A stretch of DNA of 64,000 nucleotides from contig JAUCBJ010009158.1 of NCBI GenBank assembly GCA_032718475.1, positions 1 through 64,000 of the forward strand. Direction: 5' to 3'. Position 1 is the stretch's first letter; each line of letters begins with the position of its first letter. Source of the stretch: Nemertoderma westbladi (Eukaryota; Xenacoelomorpha; Nemertodermatida; Nemertodermatidae). This document shows positions 32,401-43,458 of the stretch, one piece after another. Made by a program: the position numbers and the translations under genes. A model generated the notes under the pieces. That model did no database searches. It was given only the letters and a program-made list of their open reading frames with translations, and was not told the origin of the DNA.

Positions 32401-35120
32401 AACTTCTTAGAGATTCTGGATTTCCCAATCGAATTGAGATAAGGCCAATTCGTTTATCGATTGGACTTACTGTTATAACTTACGTTTATCTGAACAAACG
32501 CAGGTTTCCTTTTTGATCTTTATAGAATAGCGTTTAACTCGTTTCGTACAACGCTCTCCTTCACCTTGATGAGGTGTTGTATCGCGTTAAACGTGGACGA
32601 CCATACGGTTGGATAGTGATATTAGGTGTCCGCGTCACAATCCGGCTAGGTAAGATGGGCGGCTAGCTAGAAATAACTGTCGGAGTGTTACCGATTAATT
32701 GTTAGGGTAGCACTAGATCTTTGAACAGTGAATACAGTCCGCGAGGATCCGCGACACCACCAGGATCGCAGGTCTGAGGTCCAACTAAGGAATGAGGAGG
32801 TTTGACCGAGTATTCCGGGACTCTGATCGTAGGTTTACTCCAGGATCGTTCGAGCCGAGTGAGCATAGGTGATACGTCAACAAGTTTCGCTCGAAACTCC
32901 AGTAAATATAACGAGTACAACTGTGTTTAACACAACGTTTCCGTGGATGTTTATGTCTTTCCGTTTATTGGCTGGGTCTAAGGCATTTATCGTAATAATA
33001 CCAAAGACGCACGTCTGTTAGGGGAAACGCGGGTGCTATTTATTTGTTGTTACAATGCTTCTATCAAGAATTCCAAATATACGTTGGAGTTACCGCGTCC
33101 ATTTGTTTCTTTAGTGTCTTTTCTTTCGAGTCGATTTCGAATAGAATTTTCGCATTCGAATTTCAGTTTATGGTTCCGACTCCGCTGGGTAGGATATATA
33201 GTCGACATAGTCCGTATTGTGTAAATCGATAGGATGATCAGTAGTTAAGAAGCCCATATACGTACCATTACGCTGCGTATATCGAGTAGCGAATTTTCTA
33301 TAGTCCAACTCGCGCGAGCTGCTCTTGGGACATTGGCGGTTCGATATAACGACCATCGTCCTCCGCAGCAGTTGGACTAACGTCGCCGCGTATTAAGCTA
33401 TCAACAAACGCTTGTAAAAGTAGAGTATATCTCTCCCCGATACCAAGACCATCTTCTATCAACTCCGTCATATCTGCTATATATGAGTTTATCCATATTA
33501 TAATGAGTTTATATTTAGGCGAGCGGACGTCGCTGCCTACCCCAATCAACCCCCGGACAGTACGAGATCCTCAGCGCCGATGTGTCGTCGCCGCTGTACT
33601 TTCGCCAATGACGTAGCCGCACAACGACAACGACAACCGGCACAAGTCACTCAACTGTCCGTCCCAAAGGCTTAGATGTACTTCAGGTTTTCCTTGGAGA
33701 GTTAGGTTACTTTTACGATTGCGACTAGCTACTGTAAACACACCTTAGCAGTAACATTCACCTATAAACTCACAAATACCACACAACTGGTCACAACTAC
33801 GCACATTCGGGCCATTTGTCCGTTAGTCAATGCCTTCCAGAATGTCACTGTATTATTATGTATCCTTGGATACTAGCAGTGCGCTATTTATTCCCTATGC
33901 TATTCAATGGGACAAGCTTTCTATTGTTCGTTTAACTCAATTCTAATTCTAGCGTGGTTGTTGCTATGGTGACATTATGTAAAGCTAGCGGTAGAATTAG
34001 GGTAATTCCAATGCATACAGATCTGGGATGTTATTTAATAGTAATTCTTTAATGGTCAATGTCCTGTTTTATACATGGCTTTATGAATTTTATCGGCTAT
34101 TGACCATGTTTGGGAGACTTTCGCACACTCATACGCATAATAAGATAAATCTCCGCTCCCTTGATCTATTAATTAATGGAATTTTGGGAATGTTACAAAT
34201 TGCGTAAAAATGGCAATTTATTAAATTCATTAAAAGGCATGAATTTAAATTTATTCCCTGAAATTTTATTATTTGATAATTAAATTGACATATTTTGATT
34301 CTAGAACATGTCTGGGGACACAAGATCCTTAATTCTATGAAAATTGTCTTTTTAAGAATATCGGTAAATGCTACGATATCTTAATTGACTAGAATTGTTG
34401 AAGGATCTGAATTTTACAGATTTTGATTTATTAGATTTGCAAATATTAAATAATTAATATTTGAGATGGGCACCGATTTATTCCAGAACTTGTCTGGGGA
34501 CGTTAACCACTGATTCTAAAATTTGTCTTTCAAGTATATCGGTGGGTGCCGCGATATCTTAATCGACTAGAATTGCAGATGGTCAAAGGGTTTAACAGAT
34601 TAATTTGCGTTGTACGCTACTGTTAAAGGGACATCACGCTACTATATGTATTATTTAATATACGGTATGAGAGCAATATCGCACGAAGCAATGTCAGTGT
34701 GAAGAGGCAAGTCGTTTCCAAGGTCTACCCAGAGCTTGGTTTAGCCGAGACACGAGGATCTGAACTTTGCATTCCTAATACTCTGCCTACCAATAATACT
34801 TAAATATAGTAGTGGCTTTATTGTACTTTAATAAGTACGGACATTTCATCTTACTGTAGTCACGTATTTATAATATGATACGGACAGTAAGGAAAGAGAA
34901 AAAGAATTATTTCTTGCCGTCGCATTAAATATAATATATACGTAATTAAGTAATAAACACGAATATATATTGCACTAATCTACTAAATAATCGCTAAAAT
35001 AACATTCTACTGAATAAAATTAAAGAAAACGATTATAATAAAATTACGTAGTAATACATACATAAATATAAAAATAATAAAATAATATAAAATAATAGAG
35101 TCACACACCCACTCCATATG
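32401..35120 (-). other. BEL-2 non-coding interior
   Basis: About 2.7 kb between the large ORF and the 3' fragment, where an autonomous relative would carry the integrase. No DDE or zinc-finger motif was found. It contains two adjoining small frames on the minus strand (33549-33298 with ADMTELIEDGLGIGERYTLL, and 33356-33168 with YRKFATRYTQRNGTYMGFL) that could be one broken ORF of unknown type, a degenerate ~182-bp tandem repeat (34297-34580), and an AT-rich stretch (34800-35100). Confidence 0.5.
34297..34580. repeat. Degenerate ~182-bp tandem repeat in BEL-2
   Basis: TGTCTGGGGAC near 34309 and 34491, each followed at matching distances by ATATCGGT and CGATATCTTAAT(T/C)GACTAG. Two units, with many differences. 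Confidence 0.6.
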
Positions 35121-35123
35121 TTG

Positions 35124-38100
35124 TTACGTTATGGAGTCCCTAGATGTTTGAAGGATTAGGGAGGTGGTCGTGGGAAGAGAATCTTGCCTTCCACAGTTTC
35201 CGGAGAGTCCTCCATTCCCTTCCGGTAAACACAAACGACCAGCTGGGCGATTGAGTCGCTGCATCCCGAATACAATTCCAGGTTTCCTCTTCGTCCTGGA
35301 ATAGTGACGATAGAAACATCGCTCTAAGTACACGACGGCCTTACAAAGCCGATTCCAGGAGCTATAGTGGTCCGTCGCTCCCTGCAGGAGAGGTAAGAGT
35401 CCCTGCGAGACGTCTGATGTTCCAGAGCTCCAATCGCTCCCTCTGATCTTCATGAAGGATCCACTCGCGGTGGGGAGGTCCAGATCCACGGCGTCGTCCC
35501 TGGCAATATGTAATACCGACAGATCTATCCCGGGTTCAAATAACTCCGATCCACCCGTCCGGGTTTTAGGTTTAACTTTCTCCGCTCCCTTGGCTGGTCT
35601 AATCTCAGTCGGAGTAAGATGGGGAGGCCATTCATCCTCCTTACTCAGGAAGTCGGGTTCACCTAACCGGTCTGTAGTATCTGTCAGTTCTTGAGGAGTT
35701 GCTCCTTTGGAAGCGATATCAGTTGGATTAAACTTCTTGGGGCAATATCTCCATTGATCTACATTGGAGCTAAGATTGTCATTATCTGAGGAGTGTGGTG
35801 TTCCCTCAGTTGGGTCGTCTCCCTCACTAGTATCATCTTCCCATTCACTCACCTGGCAGACGCGATCTTGAAGCAGTCTTTCTCTGAGCGTTCTTCGGGA
35901 AGGTCCAGTAAGGTACCAACCTACTCTAGTTCTTACCGCATAGGTCTGAAGTGGTTGCAGTTGAGTAGGTCGTTTCTCTAATGTCTCCAGCGCCTCATGC
36001 GCGTTTTGACCGATTAATATTTGTACTCCAGGATAATCGGTGTCGAATCTAGGGATGTTAAGTTGTTGGGCATGATCATCTTCGTCCCAATTATAAGGTT
36101 CCACTTGGGTGGTAGCGAAGTTCTTTATTGCCACCATTTTTACTGACCTTATACTGTATTCTCCTAGTTTATCCTGTGGAGTGGACAACTCACCTATATA
36201 ATAGTCGGCAGCTACAGTAGAATTCCAAACCGGCATGATCCCTGACATGTTTAGCTTGGTTCGGAACTTGGGTTGTCCAGCAAAGATGACTTCGGCTAGT
36301 TCTTTATCGATGAATGTTCCTGTGCTACCGGAGTCCAGGAGGGCGTTCACTATATAGCTCTTCTGAGGTCCGTGGACCCGTAACTGGACTACAGGAAATT
36401 CTCGGATTCCTATATTGGAAGTTGGCGCTTTCCAAGATGGTTGTTGATCTGAAGTAGTTAGGGTGAGGTCGCTGTCTGTGTCTTTCTCATACATGAGTGC
36501 TCGATACACTGCGGTGGTGTTTATTAAGTAACAGGATTCGTTTTCGTCGGAGAACTCGTCCGTATAGAATCCTTCCATCTCAGATTGATCAGTGTCGTTC
36601 ACATCACTGAATTGGACATGTAGTTCGGACTCACTTACCTGACTCGGGCTGTTTCGTTCGAATTCCGTGTGCAACAAGATATGATGTTTTGCGCCGCACT
36701 TTGCACACCTTGCGTCGGAGTAACAGGTTCGCCGTTGGTGTCCTCGTCTGAGGCAATTATAACACAACCGCTTATCCCACATGACTTCACGTCTATCCTT
36801 TAGTGATTTCCTCAGGAATTTATCACACGCATTTAAACGGTGGGGCCCGTCGCACAGCACACATTTGGGCTTGATGTTACTTACTTTAACATGTGCTGTG
36901 TGGTGCACACTTGTTCTTTCTTCGGGCTTTCTCACCTGAATTCTTTTAGGAGACGTAGGAGGGGTTTTTTGTACCGGTTCCCTTCTGTCATTGGGTCGAG
37001 ACTTGGATTTACTTACCTGATCTTTAGGCATTTTATTGACATAATAAGATCTGTCAGTGTCTTTCCCGCTGTCCTCTCCTTGAGAAGTCTGGCTTTCGCC
37101 ATCGTCTGTATAACACACTGGTGTTACTTTTCTCCTGGAAAGGGGTTTTTCACTTACCTTGTTTTCCGGTGTCTTCTCTCTGGATTGTTTGAGGAGTTGC
37201 AATTTCACTTCTCCATCCAGGAATGACATGAGATCAGCCATGGTAGGGTCTCGTCGTTGTTGTTCCATCATATATAGTACTTTCTTATCCCAGCGTGTGC
37301 CTACCCCACCTTTCGGTAAAGTAGAAGCCACAGCTCCAATGACCATAGAACTTTGGTATTCATGAGACTTACCTAACCAATCTAATTGTCTACAGATCTC
37401 TTGAATCTCATCGGAAAACTCTATTATCCCACTGCTGATGAACTTTCTGGGCGCTACTAATTTTGCATATAGATACTTAGCGATATTATTCCTATTACCA
37501 TACCTGATGTTTAGTGTGTCCCAAACTTGTCTTAATCCATCTGGATGTCCAATAAACTTTAACGCCATTAACTTGGGAGATCCTTCCAAGCACTCGATGA
37601 GGAATCTAAGTTTCTCTCCATTAGATAGGACAGAGTTCTGTATGTTATCTTTGTAATATTCATTAAAAGGTAACCATTTCATCTCATCTCCATTGAACTT
37701 AACGATCTCTCCCACCTTTACCGCTTGCCGGGCTTCGGTTCTAGCCATTTGACGCGTAAAACTTTCTTGGGCCATCGTGTTATTTAATATCGAGTTATCG
37801 GTATATAAATTTCTCGGATTATGATCCGGTCTATAGGGAATATCATTATCAACAGGTCTATAATTACCCTTAATAGGGTTCACTATAGGAGTTTCTACTT
37901 CGCTAGCAGTATAGATGCGTGTAGGCTCCACACCTTGCGCATGAGATACTTCAGACCTAACAGGTTGACACATTGTTACAAGGGGTGGTGGTATACCCTT
38001 TTGTAAATTTACTAATTTATCGCGTTCTAGCACGATATTTTGCTGCACTTCCTGCAACTCTAACCTACTTTCCTTTACGGTTCCCTTTAACTGTTGAACA

Positions 38101-39575
38101 GTCCCTTCTAACTCTCGGACCTGTTGGGAGGAGCGCATTTGATTCTCCTCCATCTTTCCGAGGAGAATGTCCATCCCCCGCCGTCTCTCGTCCACCCAAT
38201 CAACCGCCGAAACGGGATCCGCCAACGTTGTAGCGGGCGGACGAGGGACAACGGGCGACAAATCATGAATATTTCGCTCGGAGTCCAGAGCATGAACTGT
38301 CTCAGGGGCTGTTCTGCTGGGCACAGGTAGCTTAGTGCTGTGCAACGGGAATTGAGAGGTAGGTTCAGGGAGTACAGGTGTGTCTACGACCGAAAGGGTA
38401 GCTTCAGGAACAGGCCTAATTATTTCAGGCTCATCTACTATAGTAGGGAGTCTCTCTATTGTAATTATTTGGTCTGTGGGTTCTGTACTCGCTAAGTTGG
38501 TGTTATTTAGTTGCCTTCTAACAGCTGGAGGCAAATCAGGCAATTTCTGACGGTGGAATGTTCTTTTACGTCTGCTTAGGCGAGATCGATTTCCTCCGCC
38601 TTCAGGATCGGTAGTATCGCCTTCCTCAGATGATGTATACCCCTGTCTTTTGGGTGTAGATCGACTCATCATCTGCATATTACTAGCTGTTAACTGTTTA
38701 TTGAAGTTGTCTTGCCTCTCTTGAAGAATTTCCAACTCTAGTTGGGTTGCCTCTTCAGATGCCCTCCGTTCTGCTTCTACCACTGCCTCTGCTGTTGCCA
38801 GTGCCGCCTTTCTTTCCGCTTCGGCCTCTGCCACTGCCACTGCCACTGCCGCTTTTCTTTCGGCTTCTGCCGCTGCCACTGCTGCTGCCACTGCCGCTGT
38901 CTTTCTATCTTCTATACGTTTTTTCTTTACTTGTTCTTCCTGGACTCGTGTGATGCGGAGTTGTTCATCGTATTTAGCTTGATTCGCCGCTAACATTTCC
39001 GCATCGATTGCGTCCAGCACAAGCTTGGTTCCTTCACTATTAGGGCTAAGTCCATCTAACCTTCTCCTCAACTCGTCATCCCCTAAAAAACGTTGATAGT
39101 CTGACAGATAGATGTCAATGGCATCTCTCTTTTGCGGTTTCTCTGCCGTCGCTTCGCTTTCTTCTTGAGAAGAAGTGGCGTCGGTTGATTCTTCATAGGT
39201 TGGCCGCTCATCATAAACCTTATCCGCCATCTTCGCTCCGCGCTCGGGCGTCCGCTCAACAGTATCCGAACTACTGGAGCTGTCGGACCGCTGAGAAACA
39301 AGTTCCTGGCTCGCGGGTTGTTGCTGTTCCGCTGCTTCTTGGTCTCGCTTGACCTGAGCTCGAGTGCCTATGATAGACCTACGATGTTGGACCAGCCTCG
39401 GTTCTGTTATTACTACTGTAGGGATGACCTTGCTTACAGTAGGAGGGGACTTGGACTTTGGTCTCAGACGCTCTATACTCTTAGCTGAGTCCCAGATCTT
39501 TTTAAGACCCTGTCTAACACTCATTCTAGCACTTTCTAAGAGACTATCTGACAGTGATTGGGTTGTGTCAGACAT
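35124..39575 (-). CDS. BEL-2 gag-protease fused to post-RNase H region
   Basis: A 1483-residue open frame starting MSDTTQSLSD at 39575, the first ATG after a stop-rich leader. Residues ~150-275: DAIDIYLSDYQRFLGDDELR, then an Ala/Glu-rich coiled coil. ~600-780: capsid-like domain (VKFNGDEMKWLPFNEYYKD) of the Pao gag type. ~900-955: knuckles CVLCDGPHRLNAC, CYNCLRRGHQRRTC, CAKCGAKHHILLH. ~1078: protease VNALLDSGSTGTFIDKEL. Near residue 1270 the sequence passes without a break from the post-protease linker to WRYCPKKFNPTDIASKGATP, the region that follows RNase H in relatives. The decayed relative at 59.0-60.85 kb still has about 1.8 kb of RT/RNase H between the corresponding points. The rest has HYSSWNRLCKAVVYLERCF and ends at 35124 without integrase. 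Probably a capsid and protease donor that cannot copy itself. Confidence 0.8.
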   Translation of the reverse strand: MSDTTQSLSDSLLESARMSVRQGLKKIWDSAKSIERLRPKSKSPPTVSKVIPTVVITEPRLVQHRRSIIGTRAQVKRDQEAAEQQQPASQELVSQRSDSSSSSDTVERTPERGAKMADKVYDERPTYEESTDATSSQEESEATAEKPQKRDAIDIYLSDYQRFLGDDELRRRLDGLSPNSEGTKLVLDAIDAEMLAANQAKYDEQLRITRVQEEQVKKKRIEDRKTAAVAAAVAAAEAERKAAVAVAVAEAEAERKAALATAEAVVEAERRASEEATQLELEILQERQDNFNKQLTASNMQMMSRSTPKRQGYTSSEEGDTTDPEGGGNRSRLSRRKRTFHRQKLPDLPPAVRRQLNNTNLASTEPTDQIITIERLPTIVDEPEIIRPVPEATLSVVDTPVLPEPTSQFPLHSTKLPVPSRTAPETVHALDSERNIHDLSPVVPRPPATTLADPVSAVDWVDERRRGMDILLGKMEENQMRSSQQVRELEGTVQQLKGTVKESRLELQEVQQNIVLERDKLVNLQKGIPPPLVTMCQPVRSEVSHAQGVEPTRIYTASEVETPIVNPIKGNYRPVDNDIPYRPDHNPRNLYTDNSILNNTMAQESFTRQMARTEARQAVKVGEIVKFNGDEMKWLPFNEYYKDNIQNSVLSNGEKLRFLIECLEGSPKLMALKFIGHPDGLRQVWDTLNIRYGNRNNIAKYLYAKLVAPRKFISSGIIEFSDEIQEICRQLDWLGKSHEYQSSMVIGAVASTLPKGGVGTRWDKKVLYMMEQQRRDPTMADLMSFLDGEVKLQLLKQSREKTPENKVSEKPLSRRKVTPVCYTDDGESQTSQGEDSGKDTDRSYYVNKMPKDQVSKSKSRPNDRREPVQKTPPTSPKRIQVRKPEERTSVHHTAHVKVSNIKPKCVLCDGPHRLNACDKFLRKSLKDRREVMWDKRLCYNCLRRGHQRRTCYSDARCAKCGAKHHILLHTEFERNSPSQVSESELHVQFSDVNDTDQSEMEGFYTDEFSDENESCYLINTTAVYRALMYEKDTDSDLTLTTSDQQPSWKAPTSNIGIREFPVVQLRVHGPQKSYIVNALLDSGSTGTFIDKELAEVIFAGQPKFRTKLNMSGIMPVWNSTVAADYYIGELSTPQDKLGEYSIRSVKMVAIKNFATTQVEPYNWDEDDHAQQLNIPRFDTDYPGVQILIGQNAHEALETLEKRPTQLQPLQTYAVRTRVGWYLTGPSRRTLRERLLQDRVCQVSEWEDDTSEGDDPTEGTPHSSDNDNLSSNVDQWRYCPKKFNPTDIASKGATPQELTDTTDRLGEPDFLSKEDEWPPHLTPTEIRPAKGAEKVKPKTRTGGSELFEPGIDLSVLHIARDDAVDLDLPTASGSFMKIRGSDWSSGTSDVSQGLLPLLQGATDHYSSWNRLCKAVVYLERCFYRHYSRTKRKPGIVFGMQRLNRPAGRLCLPEGNGGLSGNCGRQDSLPTTTSLILQTSRDSIT

Positions 39576-39708
39576 ATTTACTTGTACAGTTGAATGCCTA
39601 CTGCTATGATTACAGCTAAAGCAAGTCTAGTAATTCAGTATCACTGTTAGCCTAGTAATTAATTACCGATACTGCTACTCAGTGTAGCGTGATATATATA
39701 ATATATTA

Positions 39709-39955
39709 GAATACCGGTATGCTTATAGTATATATAACTATATAAGTATTATTACAGACCAGGTTTATCACAGAATACCGGTACAATTTTAGCACAAATA
39801 TATATAAATATATAATAGGCCTATCGTGAATACCGGTATACAGCTTACACTTATAATGTATATATATAAGTATAATTATAGACGAGAATTAATTACAGAA
39901 TACCGGTATGGTTTCAACCTAAAATTTATAGAAATAAATATAATAAGCCTATCGT
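39709..39955. repeat. ~125-bp tandem repeat with TACCGGTA
   Basis: Two units (from about 39709 and 39828). Each contains GAATACCGGTA twice, an AT-rich (TATA)-type run and AGGCCTATCGT or AAGCCTATCGT. Confidence 0.7.
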
Positions 39956-40916
39956 AAATACCGGTATGTCAATTATTTTAGAATAATTGAATTTCTGAAT
40001 TTTAAGGGTTACTTGGTTACTTTAACTTACTTTATTACCGTTATTTAAGCAGTAGTCCAACTGATATTGAGACCTAATTATTGTATGGCAGGCCTACTAT
40101 TTATAAATCGTTTGAGTTGATTTATAATATATATATACCCGTTTTAATGGGTTTTGTCAATGTTTGAAATAAATGTTATTATTTCTGGGGAGTAATCACT
40201 ACACAAAGCGGTGCGCTTTCAGTGAAGTGTTACTTATAGGACACTAAAACAAATAATTCTAATTTACCTAAGTTACTTAATACTACAAATTACGTACGAT
40301 TCGGGTTGAGATTACAATCTCTAAATAAACACAAAAATTTACAAAAAACACAAAATACGAATTTTCAGGGTAATTTTACAAGAAGTCTACAAACCAGCCT
40401 AACAAAGGGTTAGAATTCTGGTTATTACAACGGACAGGGTACTACGGTATTTGAAATAATAAGTAGTAGTAAATACACTGCGTTGTCCAGATAGGAAAAT
40501 ACCACCGCCTGACGACCTATAGCCGTATCGCTATAGGTTCTACGTTATGTATCACGGAGTGTTCCTACCTAGAAGTTAATAGAGCTAATCGAACGTGCCT
40601 ATCAACCACTTTACAACACAAATATAATGCCTACACTAATTACTTTCGGTAAGCACTGTACACTAAACCCTAAATTAGGTACGAGTACTTGTACAACATA
40701 TAATCAGTAGTTAAATATACTTGAACAGCTAAAAGAACCACGGCATCTGCTGGAGTGACCGGTGCACAAAATCACCAGTCTTTACCTACGCCAAGCAGCC
40801 CGTGTAGTACCGGGGTTAATTTAACTATAGCGGTATGTATAACAAACACAATTACTGTAGGAACAAACTTGGGGAATGAATGTTGCGGATAATCGCATAA
40901 ACTCTGAATAATAAAT

Positions 40917-41495
40917 ATTACGCTACGCGTACAAACTACTCAAACAAAATGCAGACCGAACACTGACAGACTACTATCAAGCCTAAACAAACTACGGTAT
41001 ATGCAGACTCCGAAATAATTAGGTAGTATGCGTTCTAACCCAGTAGTACGACTTATTCTTTAATTGGGGGTTTACCTTACAGCATTCGCTGCCCCTACTT
41101 CCTAACCGTTCTTTATCGGACAAGTGATCTACACACGCTGCAATCCGTTCAGACCTAATAACAGCCAGACAACTATCCAGCCTACAAATTATCTAAATAA
41201 AATTATACGCTACCCGTACAGACTTACACAAACAAAGTACAGACTAAACGATGGCAGACTACTCTCAAGCCTAAATAAACTACAGGACATGCAGACTCCG
41301 AAATAATTAGGTAGTATGCGTTCTAACCCAGTAGTACGACTTATTCTTTAATTGGGGGTTTACCTTACAGCATTCGCTGCCCCTTCTTCCTAACCGTTCT
41401 TTATCGGACAGGTGATCTACACACACTGCAATCCGTTCAGACTTAACAGCAATCAGACAACAGCTCAGCCTACAAATTGTCTGTACAATCTGATC
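40917..41495. repeat. 288-bp tandem duplication in the BEL-2 leader
   Basis: ATGCAGACTCCGAAATAATT occurs at 41001 and 41289, exactly 288 bp apart. Long stretches to either side match (for example TTCTTTAATTGGGGGTTTAC and CTAACCGTTCTTTATCGGAC in both). Confidence 0.85.
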
Positions 41496-41660
41496 AGGCT
41501 TACACGTCTTCTGTTCAATACTGGCCTACAAACAAATAAAACTTGACAGAAATAAGTAAAATCTCAATAAAAAACCAGGGCGGCCGTTCCCTGATTAAGT
41601 ACTAAGACCTACCGGTATACAACAATCAAATCGAATAATACTAATGTACTTATACGGGAA

Positions 41661-41812
41661 GTACCGGTTAGGACAGTTAGGCCTACGGACCTACAGAAGT
41701 ACCGGTTCTGGCAGTTGGACCTACGGGCCTACAGCAGTACCAGTTCTTGCAGTTGGGCCTACTGACCTACAGAAGTACCGGTTCAAGTTTACCGGTTGAC
41801 CGGTATTTTCAA
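41661..41812. repeat. 38-bp tandem repeat in the BEL-2 leader
   Basis: Units start with GTACCGGTT-type sequence at 41661, 41699, 41737 and 41775, followed by (G/A)GCAGTT(G/A)G(G/A)CCTAC-like sequence and ACAG(A/C)A. Regular 38-bp spacing. Confidence 0.85.
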
Positions 41813-41851
41813 CTTTATTGCTTACTGCAATAAAGAAGCAATATCCGTTAT

Positions 41852-43101
41852 TGTTCGCGCTTTCAGACCTTTGGCAGTTTAACCCGCCAAATTAGGATGT
41901 CTTCTAGATAATAAATCGCTTTAGCCTCTAACAAGTATTTGATTCACTACACTAGTTGAAACCAATCTGTGCGCGATCATTCACCGTTGGATATACCCGG
42001 GAGATTGATTTCGACAGCTTAATCGTATTGCTATGTAAGCCTAATGTATTATTCGACTGACAGTATTATATAATCTCTGACAATATTATTCACCTTCGGG
42101 GAATATTAACAGTTCCTTTAGGACGTGGCGCTCTATCTATATAAACAGAGTTATGACTTAAACTACTCACAACGATATGGATTAGTTACAATTCACATAT
42201 ATGGCGCATTCTTTAGGAAATGCTTCGTTATCAGTCTCACTCATACACAGTGCCGCACAATACTGCACACTGATCTGCCGATCTTCACTGATTTTAGACA
42301 CATATAAAAGGAACACGGACCGAATCATGTAGGGTCTATCAAATAACATTAGATTCACTTCAAACCACTTTAACATAAGTCACAATCGTTTATCTGTAAC
42401 CTTTCTCTCTTACCTTCGGTATATCAAGAATATTGGGTTTCGGGGTTATTTCTCGTTATTCCAAATATAATAATTCATCCACAAATATAATGAATAACCG
42501 ACAGCAAAGCAGTAATGTTAAGTTAAGTTGCACAGTATGGGCCAATTAACCAGTTTGTTTTGAGTTAAGACAATCAGTCAGTTTTGATAACGGATATATG
42601 TCCTTATAATTAAGCCTACTAGTGTAAGGCTAAAGCATAAAAGCACAAAATACTCTAAAGCCGTTCTTCCTGGCTTAGAATCACCAACAACACTGATAAG
42701 AATAACTATAAGAATACCAGCTACCCTTATTCCACGAAGCTCCCGTCCAACACAGAGAAAGAGCAGTGAGATAGGAAAATTCAGTTCAGTAGCTCTGTGA
42801 TAGGTCAAAATCAAAGCTAACTCAAATTCTATTGGCAGATACAGAAAGCTGCAACGTGGCAATATCAGCCGTTAGCCGTCGTCATGGTAGCGACACTGTT
42901 TTCAAGAGTATCGAGCTTTTTACGTCATGAAATTGCAGATTATGTCCTCTAAAGTACAAATACAGTTCAAATACAGAAGAAATGACTTTTATGTCCTCTA
43001 AAACACCAGTACAGCAAGGACACGGCCTTTTTATGCCTGGCAAACCAACTACAGAGTACTTTAAGGGAAAATAACCGGTTAATGACGCAAAAGCTTTTAC
43101 A
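41852..43101 (-). repeat. BEL-2 5' LTR
   Basis: 1250 bp, about 99.7% identical to 30812-32062 by eye. GCAGC follows at 43102-43106. Confidence 0.9.
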
Positions 43102-43106
43102 GCAGC

Positions 43107-43458
43107 TTATCATGTCCCAGTGGATTCACAAGATGATAACGACATCTACTCAACAAAGACATGGAAGCAAGGTCAGATACTAGCGACTCGCTTTTGGAAC
43201 GAATGGATAACTGGTTATATCTGTCTTCTTCAAGACAGAAAGGACTGGACACGACAACAGCGTGATGTGAAAGTCAATGACGTTGTTCTTATCTCACAAG
43301 AAATTATCCCTCGATCACAGTGGCCTTGGGGACGGATTACACGTGTGTACCCTGATGAATACGGCAATGTTCGTTCTGTCGACATTCTAACCCATAGCAG
43401 TGGAACCATTTATAAACGTTCTATACATGACCTTATTATGCTTGAGGCAGACATATAA
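43107..43458 (+). pseudogene. BEL-1 integrase C-terminal domain
   Basis: It resumes BEL-1 after BEL-2 and one GCAGC. TWKQGQILATRFWNEWITGY, LLQDRKDWTRQQRDVKVNDV, RSQWPWGRITRVYPDEYGNV and RSVDILTHSSGTIYKRSIHD make up the conserved domain that ends BEL/Pao integrases (DUF5641-type). The stop lies directly after LMLEADI at 43456-43458. It is intact within this segment. Confidence 0.85.

Larger units (their letters stand above)
39576..41851 (-). other. BEL-2 5' leader, repeat-rich
   Basis: About 2.3 kb without supported ORFs between the 5' LTR and the gag start, long for a leader. It holds three tandem arrays (39709-39955, 40917-41495, 41661-41812), listed separately. The sequence next to the LTR in the sense direction is ATAACGGATATTGC, with no TGG-type primer site. 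Confidence 0.6.
30812..43101 (-). mobile_element. BEL-2, 12.3-kb non-autonomous BEL/Pao-type LTR element
   Basis: LTRs of about 1.25 kb (TG...CA) flank a minus-strand interior. A purine-rich TGGGAGCGG lies next to the left LTR (complement of 32063-32071), which agrees with minus orientation. The single large ORF (39575-35124) encodes gag, zinc knuckles and protease, then jumps to the region after RNase H. RT, RNase H core and integrase catalytic motifs are absent from the interior. The LTRs differ at about four positions by eye, so the element moved recently, presumably using enzymes from relatives. GCAGC duplication; inserted in the BEL-1 integrase. Confidence 0.85.
12438..43458 (+). mobile_element. 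BEL-1, host BEL/Pao retrotransposon interrupted by nested insertions
   Basis: Coding pieces in collinear order: gag 12438-13836, protease 22471-22819, RT/RNase H/integrase 27375-30811, integrase C-terminal domain 43107-43458. The gaps are filled by an RTE LINE (13837-22458), gypsy-2 (22820-27369) and BEL-2 (30812-43101), each with target duplications. Across the RTE and gypsy-2 insertions the reading frame is preserved when one duplication is removed. Own frame breaks are few (near 13170, 30073 and 30695). The 5' LTR probably lies upstream of 12106; no matching 3' LTR was found after 43458, so the 3' end is missing or diverged. Confidence 0.8.

Noticed and set aside
38742-38993. Plus-strand Cys- or Pro/Leu-rich ORFs
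   Set aside because: Shadow frames of the Ala/Glu-rich coiled coil in the BEL-2 ORF on the minus strand.
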